This document shows positions 9,115-17,908 of a stretch of DNA of 64,000 bases, one piece after another. Each line of letters starts with the position of its first letter. Position 1 is the first letter of the stretch. The notes under the pieces are model-generated. The model had not been told where the DNA came from, did no database searches, and saw nothing but the letters and a program-made list of their open reading frames with translations. This DNA is from 70-18 sp041691815. GTDB lineage: Bacteria > Pseudomonadota > Alphaproteobacteria > Acetobacterales > Acetobacteraceae. The stretch lies in contig JBEPTZ010000004.1 in NCBI GenBank assembly GCA_041691815.1, forward strand, positions 19,054 through 83,053, in the 5' to 3' direction. Both the position numbers and the translations under genes were made by a program.

Positions 9115-10038
9115 TCAGCCCCCTTCGGCCGCCGCCCGCACCGCCAGCGGATGATGCGCCTGGACCAGCTTCTGCAGCCGCTCGGCCAGCACATGGGTGT
9201 AGATTTGTGTGGTGGCGATGTCGGCGTGGCCGAGCAGCAGTTGCAGGCTGCGCAGGTCGGCGCCGCGCGCCAGCATGTGGCTGGCGAAGGAGTGGCGCAG
9301 CACATGCGGGCTGACCCGCGCCGGGTCGATGCCGGCGGCCAGCGCCACCTGCTTCAACATCAGCGCGAAGCCCTGGCGGGTGATCGCCGTGCGTCCATCG
9401 CGGGCGGTGAACAGGAAAACCGGCACTTCCCGGGGTTTTTTCGGGGCTGTGGCGGCGCGCAGCGCGGTGGCCGCCGCCTTCGCCGCGTCGGACAGCGGCA
9501 CCACCCGCTCCCGCCCACCCTTGCCGCGGATCAGCAGCACCGCGGCGTCGCCGGAGAGTGCGGTGCGGCGCAGGGCAAGCAGTTCCGAGACGCGCAGGCC
9601 GGTGGCGTAGAGGATCTCCAGTGCCGCCACGACCACCGGCGCCTGCTTCGCCGGCCGGGTGCGGGCGGCGGCCAGCAGGGCGTCCACCTCCGCCTCGGTC
9701 AGGTATTTCGGTAGCGCGCCGGGCAGGCGGGGGGCGTCGAGCAACTCGGTCGGATCATCCTCGCGCATGCCCTCGCGCAGCAGGAAGCGATGGAACTGGC
9801 GCAGCGCCGAGAGCTTGCGCGCCTGGGTGCGGGCCGCCTTGCCTTCGGCGGCCAGGCCTTCCAGCCAGCCACGCGCGGTGGCCGCGTCGGCGGTGGCGAC
9901 GCCCTGGCCGTGGCTGCGTGCATGCGCCGCGAAATCCGTCAGGTCGATCTCGTAGGCGGCCAGGGTATTGGCCGCCGCCCCCCGCTCGGCCGCCAGCATC
10001 TCGAGGAATGCCTCCACGTGCCGGTCGGCGGACGGCAT
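9115..10038 (-). CDS. xerD: Tyrosine site-specific recombinase XerD
   Basis: 307 residues; XerC/XerD resolve chromosome dimers at dif. The core-binding domain spans about 1-100. Catalytic residues are visible: Arg149 (ATGLRVSE), Lys173 (RGKGGRERV), His245 and Arg248 (HVLRHS), His271 (LLGHADIATT) and nucleophile Tyr280 (IYTHV). I set the start at MPSADRHVEAF (10038), where family homology begins; the frame remains open upstream but overlaps the small membrane protein. Assignment to XerD rather than XerC rests on general similarity and the accA neighbour, which is common for xerD in alphaproteobacteria. Confidence 0.9.
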   Translation of the reverse strand: MPSADRHVEAFLEMLAAERGAAANTLAAYEIDLTDFAAHARSHGQGVATADAATARGWLEGLAAEGKAARTQARKLSALRQFHRFLLREGMREDDPTELLDAPRLPGALPKYLTEAEVDALLAAARTRPAKQAPVVVAALEILYATGLRVSELLALRRTALSGDAAVLLIRGKGGRERVVPLSDAAKAAATALRAATAPKKPREVPVFLFTARDGRTAITRQGFALMLKQVALAAGIDPARVSPHVLRHSFASHMLARGADLRSLQLLLGHADIATTQIYTHVLAERLQKLVQAHHPLAVRAAAEGG

Positions 10039-10040
10039 GC

Positions 10041-10187
10041 TCAGGGCGCGGGTTTGAAATGATCGTTCGGCAGAACCTTCTGCACCTGCCGCGTCTGCGG
10101 CTCGGGCGGAAAGGCGCCCAGGTAGAGCACGCCGACGCCCAGCCCCAGCAGCCCCAGCAGCAAGACGAATAACGCGATACGACCCAT
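10041..10187 (-). CDS. Small single-pass membrane protein, function unknown
   Basis: 48 residues starting MGRIALF, with one hydrophobic segment rich in Leu and Gly (about residues 4-24), then a short soluble tail with proline and charged residues. The stop is 2 bp before the xerD start, so the two are probably translated from one message. It is divergent from aroKB. A longer start at 10247 exists but adds only basic residues without a hydrophobic pattern. No family recognised. Confidence 0.6.
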   Translation of the reverse strand: MGRIALFVLLLGLLGLGVGVLYLGAFPPEPQTRQVQKVLPNDHFKPAP

Positions 10188-10285
10188 GCCATTCCCCGGT
10201 TGTCGCGTGCGGTGCACTGGGTTGCGGCGCCGCCATTGCAACGCCAATGGCCGCCCCGTGCGGCCCTGTGCTAGCCTTGCGCGTC

Positions 10286-11962
10286 ATGACACGCAACACC
10301 GCTTTGAAGGATTCCTGCCCGCTGCCGGCGCATCTGTCGGGCCGCAGCATCGTGCTGGTCGGGCTGATGGGGGCCGGTAAGACCTCGATCGGCCGCAGGC
10401 TGGCCGCCCGCCTCGGCCTGCCGTTCCGCGACGCCGACGCCGAGATCGAGCTGGCCGCCGGCTGCAGCATCCCGGAGCTGTTCGAGCGCTTCGGCGAGAC
10501 CGAGTTTCGTGCCGGCGAGCGCCGGGTGATCCGCCGCCTGCTGGCCGGCGATCCGCTGGTGCTGGCCACCGGCGGCGGCGCCTATATGGACGAGGAGACC
10601 CGCGGCACCATCCGCCGCGATGCGGTGAGCATCTGGCTGCGGGCCAGCCTGCCGACGCTGACCCGCCGGGTTGCCGGCCGCACCAACCGGCCGCTGCTGA
10701 ACGGCCAGGACCCTGGCGACGTGCTCACCCGGCTGATGGCGGCCCGCCATCCGATCTACGCCGAGGCCGATGTGATCGTCGATTGCTCCGACGAGCATCC
10801 GGACACCACCACCGCCCAGGTGACCGACGCGCTGGTCGCCTGGCAGCCGGCCCGCCGGCTGTCGCTGGCGCTGTCGGGCGGCAGCTACGACGTGGTGGTG
10901 GGCAATAATCTGCTGGCCCGCGCCGGCGCGCTGCTGGCGCCGGTGCTGCCGCAGAAGCGCTGCGTGGTGGTGACCGACGATATCGTGGCGCCGCTGCATC
11001 TGGCGACGTTGCTGGCCGGCCTCGCCGAGACCGGGTTCGAGGCGCGTCACATCACCGTGCAGGCCGGCGAGCGGTCGAAAAGCCTGCCGGTGCTGACCGC
11101 GATCACCGACCAGTTGCTGGAGTATGCGGTGGAGCGGCGCACCGCGATCATCGCCCTGGGTGGCGGGGTGGTCGGCGATCTCGCCGGGTTCGCCGCCGCT
11201 ATTACGCTGCGCGGGCTGCCGTTCGTGCAGGTGCCGACCACGCTGCTGGCCCAGGTGGACAGCAGCGTCGGCGGCAAGACCGGCATCAACACCGCCCAGG
11301 GCAAGAACCTGCTCGGCGCCTTCCATCAGCCGCGCATGGTGATCGCCGATACCGCCACCCTGGCCACGCTGCCGCCGCGCGAACTGCGCGCCGGCTATGC
11401 CGAGACGGCGAAGGCCGGGCTGATCGGCGACCCGGCGTTCTTCGCCTGGTGCGAGGCGCATGGCGCGGCGGTGATCGCCGGCGACCGCGAGGCGCAGGGC
11501 GAGGCGATTTTGCGCGCCTGCGCCTTCAAGGCCCAGGTGGTGGGCGACGACGAGCGCGAGGAGAAGCCGAACAACGGCCGCGCGCTGCTCAATCTCGGGC
11601 ATACTTTCGGCCATGCGCTGGAGGCGGAACTCGGCTACGGCGCCATCCTGCACGGCGAGGCGGTGGCCGCCGGCATCGGACTGGCGTTCCGGCTGTCGGC
11701 CAATCTCGGGCTTTCCAGCCCGTCGGACACCGACCGGGTGACCGCGCATCTGGCCGAAATCGGGCTGCCGGCCGAACTGGCGCTGCTGAACCGACGGGTT
11801 TCGGCCAGCCGGCTGATCGCGCATATGCAGCGCGACAAGAAGATGCGCGACGGCAAGCTGACCTTCGTGCTGGTGCGCGGCATCGGGCGGGCGTTCACCC
11901 ATACCGATGTGCCGCCCGAGGCGGTCACGGAACTGTTACGTGATGCGGGGTGCGAGGCGTAG
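10286..11962 (+). CDS. aroKB: Bifunctional shikimate kinase / 3-dehydroquinate synthase
   Basis: 558 residues combining two shikimate-pathway enzymes in one chain. Shikimate kinase domain, about 20-185: Walker A GLMGAGKTS (26-34), FRDADAEIE and ATGGGAY (94-100). 3-Dehydroquinate synthase domain, about 195-550: NAD-binding GGGVVGDLAGF from 292, QVDSSVGGKTGIN (323-335) and the zinc-ligand HTFGHALEAE. In most bacteria aroK and aroB are adjacent but separate; the linker here is short. I chose ATG 10286, close to the kinase fold; an in-frame ATG at 10247 would add 13 residues. It is divergent from the xerD side. Confidence 0.95.
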   Translation: MTRNTALKDSCPLPAHLSGRSIVLVGLMGAGKTSIGRRLAARLGLPFRDADAEIELAAGCSIPELFERFGETEFRAGERRVIRRLLAGDPLVLATGGGAYMDEETRGTIRRDAVSIWLRASLPTLTRRVAGRTNRPLLNGQDPGDVLTRLMAARHPIYAEADVIVDCSDEHPDTTTAQVTDALVAWQPARRLSLALSGGSYDVVVGNNLLARAGALLAPVLPQKRCVVVTDDIVAPLHLATLLAGLAETGFEARHITVQAGERSKSLPVLTAITDQLLEYAVERRTAIIALGGGVVGDLAGFAAAITLRGLPFVQVPTTLLAQVDSSVGGKTGINTAQGKNLLGAFHQPRMVIADTATLATLPPRELRAGYAETAKAGLIGDPAFFAWCEAHGAAVIAGDREAQGEAILRACAFKAQVVGDDEREEKPNNGRALLNLGHTFGHALEAELGYGAILHGEAVAAGIGLAFRLSANLGLSSPSDTDRVTAHLAEIGLPAELALLNRRVSASRLIAHMQRDKKMRDGKLTFVLVRGIGRAFTHTDVPPEAVTELLRDAGCEA

Positions 11963-12027
11963 GCCCAGACCGGGCGCGGCGGCGATCCCCTCTGTGCGGA
12001 TATTGTGCACTGCGCTAGACGACGCCC

Positions 12028-13080
12028 ATGACGCTGTTTGCCTTCCTGCATCATCTGGCCTTCTGCGCCGGCCTCGCCGTGCTCTCGGCGGTGATGGTGC
12101 GGGCGATGATCGGCGCCCGGGTGATGGATCAGCCGGACCCGCGCAAGGCGCATCGCACGCCCACGCCGAAGGGCGGCGGGGTCGGCGTGGTGGTGACTTT
12201 CATGCTGGGGATCAGCGTGCTGTACGGGTTCGCCGATTTCTCCCGGCTGGCCGATTCGTATTTTCGCGGCGTGATCCTGGCGGCATTCCTGATCGCGGTG
12301 GTGGCGTTCATCGATGACCTGCGCGACTGGCCGTTCACCGTCAAGCTGGCGGCCCAGGTGGTGGCGGCGCTGGCGGCGGTGGGCAGCGGGCTGTACGTGC
12401 AGGTCTACAGCGTGCCGTATCTCGGCGTGGTGGACCTCGGCTGGTTCGGCGTGGTGGCGACGCTGGTGTGGATTTTGTTTGCCACCAACGCGGTGAACTT
12501 TATCGACGGGCTGGACGGGCTGGCCGCCGGCACCGCGCTGGTGGCCTGCGGCTTCCTGGCGGTGATCGCCGCCGGGCAGCAGGGCTGGTTCGTGTATTTC
12601 GCGGCAATGCTGCTGGGCGCCGGGCTGGTGGGGTTCCTGCCGTTCAACTTTCCGCGGGCCCGGATCTTCCTTGGCGATGTCGGCAGCCAGTTCTGCGGCT
12701 TCATGCTGGCGGTGCTGGGGGTGGCGGCGGCGCGGTTCGGCGCGGTGCCGATGAGCTTCCTGCTGGTGCCGATGCTGCTCTCTGGCGTGCTGTTCGACGT
12801 GGCGTTCACGCTGCTGCGCCGGCTGCTGGCGGGCGACAACCTGGCGCAGGCGCATCGCGGGCATCTGTACCAGCTAGTGCAGCGGTCGGGGATGGATGCG
12901 CGGCGGGTGGCGGTGATCCATTGGCTGTTCGCCGCACTGGGCGGGCTGGTGGCGCTGGCGTTCGCCCGGGCACCGCAGCCGCTGCTGCCGCTGGGGCCGC
13001 TGCTGCTGCTGGCGGTGCAGGTGGGATGGGCGGTGTATGTGGTGCGCCGGGCGCGCGCCTCAGCGATCGGGGACTGGTGA
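12028..13080 (+). CDS. Polyprenyl-phosphate phosphosugar transferase (WecA/MraY family)
   Basis: 350-residue multi-pass membrane enzyme of the GT4/MraY-like family, which transfers a sugar-1-phosphate from a UDP-sugar to undecaprenyl phosphate to start glycan assembly. Family motifs are present: DPRKAHRTPTPKGGG near the N-terminus, the DD of FIDDLRDW, NAVNFIDGLDGLAAG, and the FLGDVGSQ loop. The context (aroKB, MFS) does not tell which sugar is used. mraY itself normally sits in the dcw cluster, so this is more likely WecA-like, for O-antigen or exopolysaccharide. It overlaps the convergent MFS gene by 21 bp. Confidence 0.87.
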   Translation: MTLFAFLHHLAFCAGLAVLSAVMVRAMIGARVMDQPDPRKAHRTPTPKGGGVGVVVTFMLGISVLYGFADFSRLADSYFRGVILAAFLIAVVAFIDDLRDWPFTVKLAAQVVAALAAVGSGLYVQVYSVPYLGVVDLGWFGVVATLVWILFATNAVNFIDGLDGLAAGTALVACGFLAVIAAGQQGWFVYFAAMLLGAGLVGFLPFNFPRARIFLGDVGSQFCGFMLAVLGVAAARFGAVPMSFLLVPMLLSGVLFDVAFTLLRRLLAGDNLAQAHRGHLYQLVQRSGMDARRVAVIHWLFAALGGLVALAFARAPQPLLPLGPLLLLAVQVGWAVYVVRRARASAIGDW

Positions 13081-14388
13081 TGGCAGGGGGGCTGACGGCA
13101 GGCGGGGTGACGGCACCCGGGTCAGCAGCAGCCCGCCCACGGCCAGGAACACCACGATCACCGTCATGCCGGCGCGCTGGCTGTGGAACAGCGCGGTGAC
13201 CACTGCCAGCGCCGCCGGGCCGAGAAACGCCGTCACCCGGCCGGACAGCGCGAACAGGCCGAACCAGGCGGCCCGCGCGTCGGGCGGCGCCATGTGCGCC
13301 ATCATGCTGCGGCTGGCCGCCTGGGCCGGGCCGACGAACAGGCCGAGCGGCACGCCGAGGCCCCAGAACCACGCCGGATCGCGCACCAGCAGCACCGCGC
13401 TGCTCAGCAGGCACAGCCCGGCCAGGCTGGCCAGCACGCAGGTGCGGGCGCCGATCCGGTCCTCGATCAGCGCGAAGCCGGCCGCCCCCAGCCCGGCCGA
13501 GAGGTTGAGGGCGATGCCGAAGATCAGCACCTGCCTGGCGTCCAGCCCGAACTCGCCGGCCGCGTAGATGCCGCCGAAGGCGAACAGGGTGATCAGCCCG
13601 TCCATGTAGAACAGCCGCGCCACCAGGAAGCGGCGCAGCGGCGCCAGATGCACCAGGTCGCCGAGCACCGCGCGCAACTCGGTGAGGCCCTGGCGTGCCG
13701 CCGCACCCCAGGGCCGGCGGGTGCCGGCTTCCGGCACGAAGGCGATGCAGGGCCAGGTGAAGGCGGCCAGCCAGATGCCGGCGAGCAGGGCTGTGGCGCG
13801 GATCGGTTCGGCCTGCGTCTTGTCCAGCCCGAACGGTGGCACCGCCGGGTTGATCAGCAGCACCAGGCTGAGGCCGAGCGCCACCAGCCCGCCGGCGTAG
13901 CCCGCCCCCCAGCCGAGCATCGACAGCCGGCCCAGCCGCGCGGGCGACGCGAGGTCGGGCAGCATGGCGTTGTAGAACACCGTCGCCACCTCGAACGCCA
14001 CCGTCGCCAGCATCGCCAGCCCCAGCGCCAGCGGCACGTAGGCGGGCTGCGGGCGGACGAACCACAGGCCCAGCGTGGCGGCCACCATCAGCGCGGTGGC
14101 CACGCCGAGCATCAGCCGCCGGCGGCCGCCGCGATCGGCGATCGCCCCCAGCGGCACTGACAGCAGCGCGATCATCACGCCGGAAGCCGCCTGCGCGCCG
14201 GCCCACAGCGCGGCGCCGGTGGCCGGGTCGGGCGCCACCGCCTGGGTGAAGTAGGTGGCGAACACGAAGGTGGCGACCAGGGTGGTGAAGGCGCCGTAGG
14301 CCCAGTCGTACAGCACCCAGGACAGCACCGCCCGTCGCCCGGCCGGCGGCCTGCAGCCATGCGCTTCCGCGGTGTCGCCGGCTGCCAT
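13060..14388 (-). CDS. MFS transporter, UMF1/Atg22-like
   Basis: About 442 residues with twelve hydrophobic segments. The opening VLSWVLYDWAYGAF and the AIADRGGRRR loop fit the UMF1 (Atg22-like) branch of the major facilitator superfamily; substrates of bacterial members are mostly unknown. I place the start at 14388 because GGAGA lies 7 bases before that ATG. The upstream ATG at 14436 has no ribosome site and falls inside a 16-bp tandem repeat. Its 3' end overlaps the end of the WecA-like gene by 21 bp. Confidence 0.82.
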   Translation of the reverse strand: MAAGDTAEAHGCRPPAGRRAVLSWVLYDWAYGAFTTLVATFVFATYFTQAVAPDPATGAALWAGAQAASGVMIALLSVPLGAIADRGGRRRLMLGVATALMVAATLGLWFVRPQPAYVPLALGLAMLATVAFEVATVFYNAMLPDLASPARLGRLSMLGWGAGYAGGLVALGLSLVLLINPAVPPFGLDKTQAEPIRATALLAGIWLAAFTWPCIAFVPEAGTRRPWGAAARQGLTELRAVLGDLVHLAPLRRFLVARLFYMDGLITLFAFGGIYAAGEFGLDARQVLIFGIALNLSAGLGAAGFALIEDRIGARTCVLASLAGLCLLSSAVLLVRDPAWFWGLGVPLGLFVGPAQAASRSMMAHMAPPDARAAWFGLFALSGRVTAFLGPAALAVVTALFHSQRAGMTVIVVFLAVGGLLLTRVPSPRLPSAPLPSPVPDR

Positions 14389-14433
14389 CGCGTCGTCTCC
14401 GGTTGGCCGGCTGCGCGAAGCGACAGCGCCCGT

Positions 14434-14486
14434 CATCGTGTATAGCCGGCATCGTGTATAGCCGGGTCCGCTCCGGTCCGGCTATA
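14434..14486. repeat. Tandem 16-bp repeat plus inverted repeat between divergent genes
   Basis: CATCGTGTATAGCCGG occurs twice back to back (14434-14449 and 14450-14465). The second copy ends in TATAGCCGG, which is inverted as CCGGCTATA at 14478-14486 with 12 bp between. It lies between the divergent MFS and sulfotransferase-like genes, so it could be an operator for one or both. No regulator is encoded beside it. Confidence 0.55.
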
Positions 14487-14515
14487 TCGGGGCGACATCT
14501 GGCAGGGAGTGCGAT

Positions 14516-15442
14516 GTGAGGCTGGTGATGCATATCGGGTCGCATAAGGCGGGCTCGACCTCGATTCAGGAATTCTGCCGGCGGAACCCCGAGAAGCTGG
14601 CGGCGGCCGGCATCCACTACCCGGCCGGCGCGTTTCCGCGCTATCCGGCGCAGCATTCCGAACTGAAGGACCTGGTGCAGCACGACCGGATGGCCGAGGT
14701 GCGGGATTTTTTCGCCAGGGTCAGCGCGGCGGCCGAGGCGCAGGGGGCGGGGACGGTGTTCCTGTCCGGCGAGGATCTGTGCGCGCTCGGCCCGGGGCTG
14801 GCGCATCGGCTGCATGTGGCGGCGGCAAGCTTCGCCAGCATCAGCGTGGTGCTGCTGCTGCGCAACAAGCGCGACTATCTGTATTCGTCGTTCAAGCACC
14901 ACTTGCTGCACGGCCGGGTGACCGGCGAGCATGATTTCGTCAGCCGGCAGATGTTCTCGCCGCGCCGCACGGTGGAAGCGTGGCGCGGGCTCAAGGGGGT
15001 TGCGGTGGAGGTGCTGCCGTTCGATGCGATGCGCGGCGATTTCCTGCCGACATTCTTCCGCACGGTGTTCGGCATGACGGTGGAATCGCCGATCCGCGCC
15101 AACCTGTCGCTGGATTACCTGACGCTGCAGATGTTGAACGCGATGGCCAAGCGGCCGGGCGAGGGCGGAGTGGAGCCGGCGCTGCTGCGGCTGGTGCTGC
15201 AGGTGATCGGCCGCCACAAGGCGCCGGCGGCGCTGCCGGTTGAGGATGTCATCGCCGACAATCTCAATGGCTGCTATCCGGATGCCGACTGGGAGGTGCC
15301 GGGGCTGGATTTCACCGCCGCCCTGCTGGCGCGGCGGCAGATGGCCGGTGCCAACCCGGATGCCGCCGCGGACGCGGCGCGGATGAGCGAATTGTATGCC
15401 GTGCTGCAGACATATTTTGCCGCCAGTCATCGTGCCGCCTGA
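14516..15442 (+). CDS. Sulfotransferase-like P-loop protein
   Basis: 308 residues. The N-terminal HIGSHKAGSTSIQ resembles the 5'-phosphosulfate loop of PAPS-dependent sulfotransferases, and VVLLLRNKRDYLYS resembles the 3'-phosphate binding segment (R...S). It would transfer sulfate from PAPS to an unknown carbohydrate or lipid acceptor. The GTG start at 14516 is supported by GGGAG 8 bases upstream; ATG at 14528 is an alternative. No PAPS-synthesis genes are nearby. The match is a motif-level call, so the activity is uncertain. Confidence 0.65.
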   Translation: MRLVMHIGSHKAGSTSIQEFCRRNPEKLAAAGIHYPAGAFPRYPAQHSELKDLVQHDRMAEVRDFFARVSAAAEAQGAGTVFLSGEDLCALGPGLAHRLHVAAASFASISVVLLLRNKRDYLYSSFKHHLLHGRVTGEHDFVSRQMFSPRRTVEAWRGLKGVAVEVLPFDAMRGDFLPTFFRTVFGMTVESPIRANLSLDYLTLQMLNAMAKRPGEGGVEPALLRLVLQVIGRHKAPAALPVEDVIADNLNGCYPDADWEVPGLDFTAALLARRQMAGANPDAAADAARMSELYAVLQTYFAASHRAA

Positions 15443-15518
15443 TAGGCTCGGCCCGCCTGACAGGCTCGGCATCACCCTGGTCGTGCTGCGCTGCAGTCGG
15501 CTTATCGCGGAGGGCGTC

Positions 15519-16646
15519 ATGATGCGTAAGGCGGTGACTCGTCTGGCTTCGGCCCTGCTGATCCTGGGCGCCGGCCTGTCGGGCCAGGCGCTGGCGCAGG
15601 CAACGCCGACCAGCACCGGCAGCGGCTTCCTGGTCGGGCCGGGCTTCGTGCTGACCAACCATCACGTGGTCGCCGGCTGCGCCCGGCTGGAGGTGCGCAA
15701 CGACCGCAAGCAGCGGGCCACGGCGCGGGTGGTGGCCGACGATCCGCGCCGCGACCTTGCCCTGCTGGCGGTGCCGCCTGGCGCCGGTACGCCGCTGGTG
15801 TTTCGCGACGGGCCGGTGGTGGAACGCGGCGAAAGCGTGATCACCTATGGCTTCCCGCTGTCCGGCCTGCTGGGGTCGGGGCCGACGCTGACCACCGGCG
15901 ATGTCAGCGCGCTGTCCGGCATCCACGACAATCCGCTGCACCTGCAGATCAGCGCGCCGGTGCAGCCGGGCAATTCCGGCGGCCCGCTGCTGGACCGCCA
16001 GGGCCATGTGATCGGCGTGGTGGTCTCCAAGCTGAACGCGCTGCGGGTGGCGCGGCTGACCGGCGGCGATGTGCCGCAGAACGTCAATTTCGCCATCAAG
16101 GGCAGCGAGGCGGTGGCCTTCCTCAAGGAGCACAATGCCAACCCGGAACTGGCGGCCAGCAGCGGGGCAGAACTGCGGCCGCCGCAGGTCGGCGAGATCG
16201 CCAATGCCGGGACGATGTTCGTGCAGTGTTTCGGGGGCAATGGTGGCGGCAGCGATGATGCTCCCCGCGCGGGCCAGCCGAATCGCGGCCAGGTCGGCAC
16301 TGCGGCATCCGGCGCCGGGCCGTCCAACGCCCCGATGTCTGGCGCTGGGGGGTCTGGCGCCGGGGTGTCGGGCGGCGCCGGCCGCAAGCCGGCCGATGAT
16401 CCGTCGTTCCGGCTGGATAACCGCGGCCAGCAGACGATCGACCAGGTGTTCGCCACCCCGGCCGGCATGCCGGACTGGGGGCGCAACCGGCTGGACCAGG
16501 GGGTGCTGGCGGCCGGCAGCGCGCATGTGTTCCGGCTGCCGCGCGGGCGCTGCGTCTACGATCTCAAGGTGGTGTTCGCCGATCGGCGGGCGCGGGAGCG
16601 GCGCAATGTGAACCTCTGCCTGGTGGTGGATCTGCCGGTCTCCTGA
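15519..16646 (+). CDS. Secreted trypsin-like serine protease with extra C-terminal domain
   Basis: 375 residues. A signal peptide (MMRKAVTRLASALLIL, cleavage probably after ALAQA) directs export. The protease domain has a DegP/trypsin-type triad: His in LTNHHVVAG, Asp in RRDLALLAV and Ser in PGNSGGPLL. There is no PDZ domain; instead a Gly/Ser/Ala-rich linker (roughly 250-300) leads to about 75 residues containing LDNRGQQTI, PDWGRNRL and RCVYDLKVVF. Ribosome site GGAGGG lies just upstream of ATG 15519. It follows the sulfotransferase-like gene by 76 bp. The substrate is unknown. Confidence 0.82.
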   Translation: MMRKAVTRLASALLILGAGLSGQALAQATPTSTGSGFLVGPGFVLTNHHVVAGCARLEVRNDRKQRATARVVADDPRRDLALLAVPPGAGTPLVFRDGPVVERGESVITYGFPLSGLLGSGPTLTTGDVSALSGIHDNPLHLQISAPVQPGNSGGPLLDRQGHVIGVVVSKLNALRVARLTGGDVPQNVNFAIKGSEAVAFLKEHNANPELAASSGAELRPPQVGEIANAGTMFVQCFGGNGGGSDDAPRAGQPNRGQVGTAASGAGPSNAPMSGAGGSGAGVSGGAGRKPADDPSFRLDNRGQQTIDQVFATPAGMPDWGRNRLDQGVLAAGSAHVFRLPRGRCVYDLKVVFADRRARERRNVNLCLVVDLPVS

Positions 16647-16972
16647 TGGCAGGGCTCCTGATCGCAGCAACCACGGCAATCGGTAACACGAGGTTTTCCT
16701 TTCTGGTGTTTGGTAAGCGAAGCCGGTTCAGCCTCGCGCAGACGTGAGGTTGCGCGGCATATTGGCGGTTGCGGCGGGGTATCGCTTGTCGGCACCATCA
16801 CCATATTGAGGATGGTTGTGTTGCGCGGCCGGGGTGCCCGGCAGCGCCTCGTTCCAACGGCCTAGTCCGTCAGCGTGGCAACCGCGTGCTGGATATGCTG
16901 ATAGGTTATCCAGGATATACGGCGCGTGGTCGTCGGCAGTGGCCGTTGGCACGGCAAAGGCGGAGCAGGGAT
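16647..16972. other. 326-bp intergenic region, no gene supported
   Basis: Less GC-rich than the flanking genes. Short frames exist on both strands (for example 33 codons from 16646) but none has a family signature or ribosome site. The promoter of the downstream epimerase probably lies here; GGAG at 16962-16965 serves its TTG start. I see no convincing hairpin, RNA gene or repeat. Confidence 0.5.
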
Positions 16973-17908
16973 TTGGGTCTTTACACGATCACCGGCGGCG
17001 CGGGCTTCATCGGGTCGCATCTGGCTGACAGCCTGCTGGCGGCGGGGCACCAGGTTCGTGTGCTCGACGATTTTTCCACCGGCCGGATGGAGAATGTCGA
17101 CCCGCGCTGCAAGATCATTCGTGGCGACATCCTGGATCCGGCGGCGCTCCGCCGGGCGCTGGAGGGGGCGGATGGCTGCTTCCACCTGGCGGCGATCGCC
17201 TCGGTGGCGCGCGCCAACGAGGCGTGGCTCGACACCCATAAGGTGAACCAGTTCGGCAGCGTCGCGGTGTTCGAGCAGGCGGTGCGGGCCGGGGGCATCC
17301 CGGTGGTTTATGCTTCGTCGGCGGCGGTGTATGGCGATGTGTCGGGCCGGACGGCGCGCGAAGACATGGCGCCGAGCCCGCAGACCGCCTATGGCGCGGA
17401 CAAGCTGGGTTCGGAGATCCATGGCCGGGTGGGCTGGGGTGTGCATGGCCTGCCGACCCTGGGGCTGCGGCTGTTCAACGTCTACGGGCCGCGGCAGGAT
17501 CCGCATTCGCCGTATAGCGGGGTCATCTCGGTTTTTGCCCAGTTGATGGCATGCGGCGCGCCGATCACCGTCAATGGCGACGGGCAGCAGGTGCGTGATT
17601 TCATCTATGTACATGACGTCGTCGCACATTTTTGCGCTGCCATGCGGCGGCTGGAGGATGTGCCCGGCTGCGACGTGATGAATGTATGCACCGGCCGCGG
17701 CACCACGGTGCTGGACCTGGCGTTGGTGCTGGGCGAGATCCATGGTCGGGTGCCGCGCATCAGCCACGGCCCGGTGCGGCCAGGCGATATTCGCCAGTCG
17801 ATCGGTGATCCGGCCAGGGCGATGGCGACGTTGGGCGTGTCGGCCCGCATCGCGCTGGCGGAAGGCCTGTCGGCCACGCTCACCAGCCTGGAGTCCCAGG
17901 CGGCCTGA
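16973..17908 (+). CDS. NAD-dependent sugar epimerase/dehydratase (GalE-like SDR)
   Basis: 311-residue extended SDR that acts on nucleotide-sugars. Rossmann motif TGGAGFIGSHLAD is right at the N-terminus, followed by VLDDFSTG (the NAD-specific acidic residue), FHLAAIASV and the active-site pair AYGADK (Tyr-x3-Lys). RLFNVYGPRQDP and DFIYVHDVV are typical of the UDP-glucose 4-epimerase group. I use the TTG at 16973 because the fold begins there and GGAG is 7 bases upstream; ATG codons further up add unrelated sequence. The exact sugar substrate is not determinable. A tandem repeat follows the stop. Confidence 0.85.
   Translation: MGLYTITGGAGFIGSHLADSLLAAGHQVRVLDDFSTGRMENVDPRCKIIRGDILDPAALRRALEGADGCFHLAAIASVARANEAWLDTHKVNQFGSVAVFEQAVRAGGIPVVYASSAAVYGDVSGRTAREDMAPSPQTAYGADKLGSEIHGRVGWGVHGLPTLGLRLFNVYGPRQDPHSPYSGVISVFAQLMACGAPITVNGDGQQVRDFIYVHDVVAHFCAAMRRLEDVPGCDVMNVCTGRGTTVLDLALVLGEIHGRVPRISHGPVRPGDIRQSIGDPARAMATLGVSARIALAEGLSATLTSLESQAA

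Noticed and set aside
12806..15658. Very long minus-strand open frame (950 codons)
   Set aside because: It crosses the MFS gene in another frame and runs antisense to the sulfotransferase-like gene; residues are the Arg/Pro/Ala-rich type expected from GC-rich antisense. Known families in the other frames explain the region.
16646..16747. 33-codon ORF overlapping the protease stop
   Set aside because: No ribosome site of its own, no recognisable motif, and the length is expected by chance.
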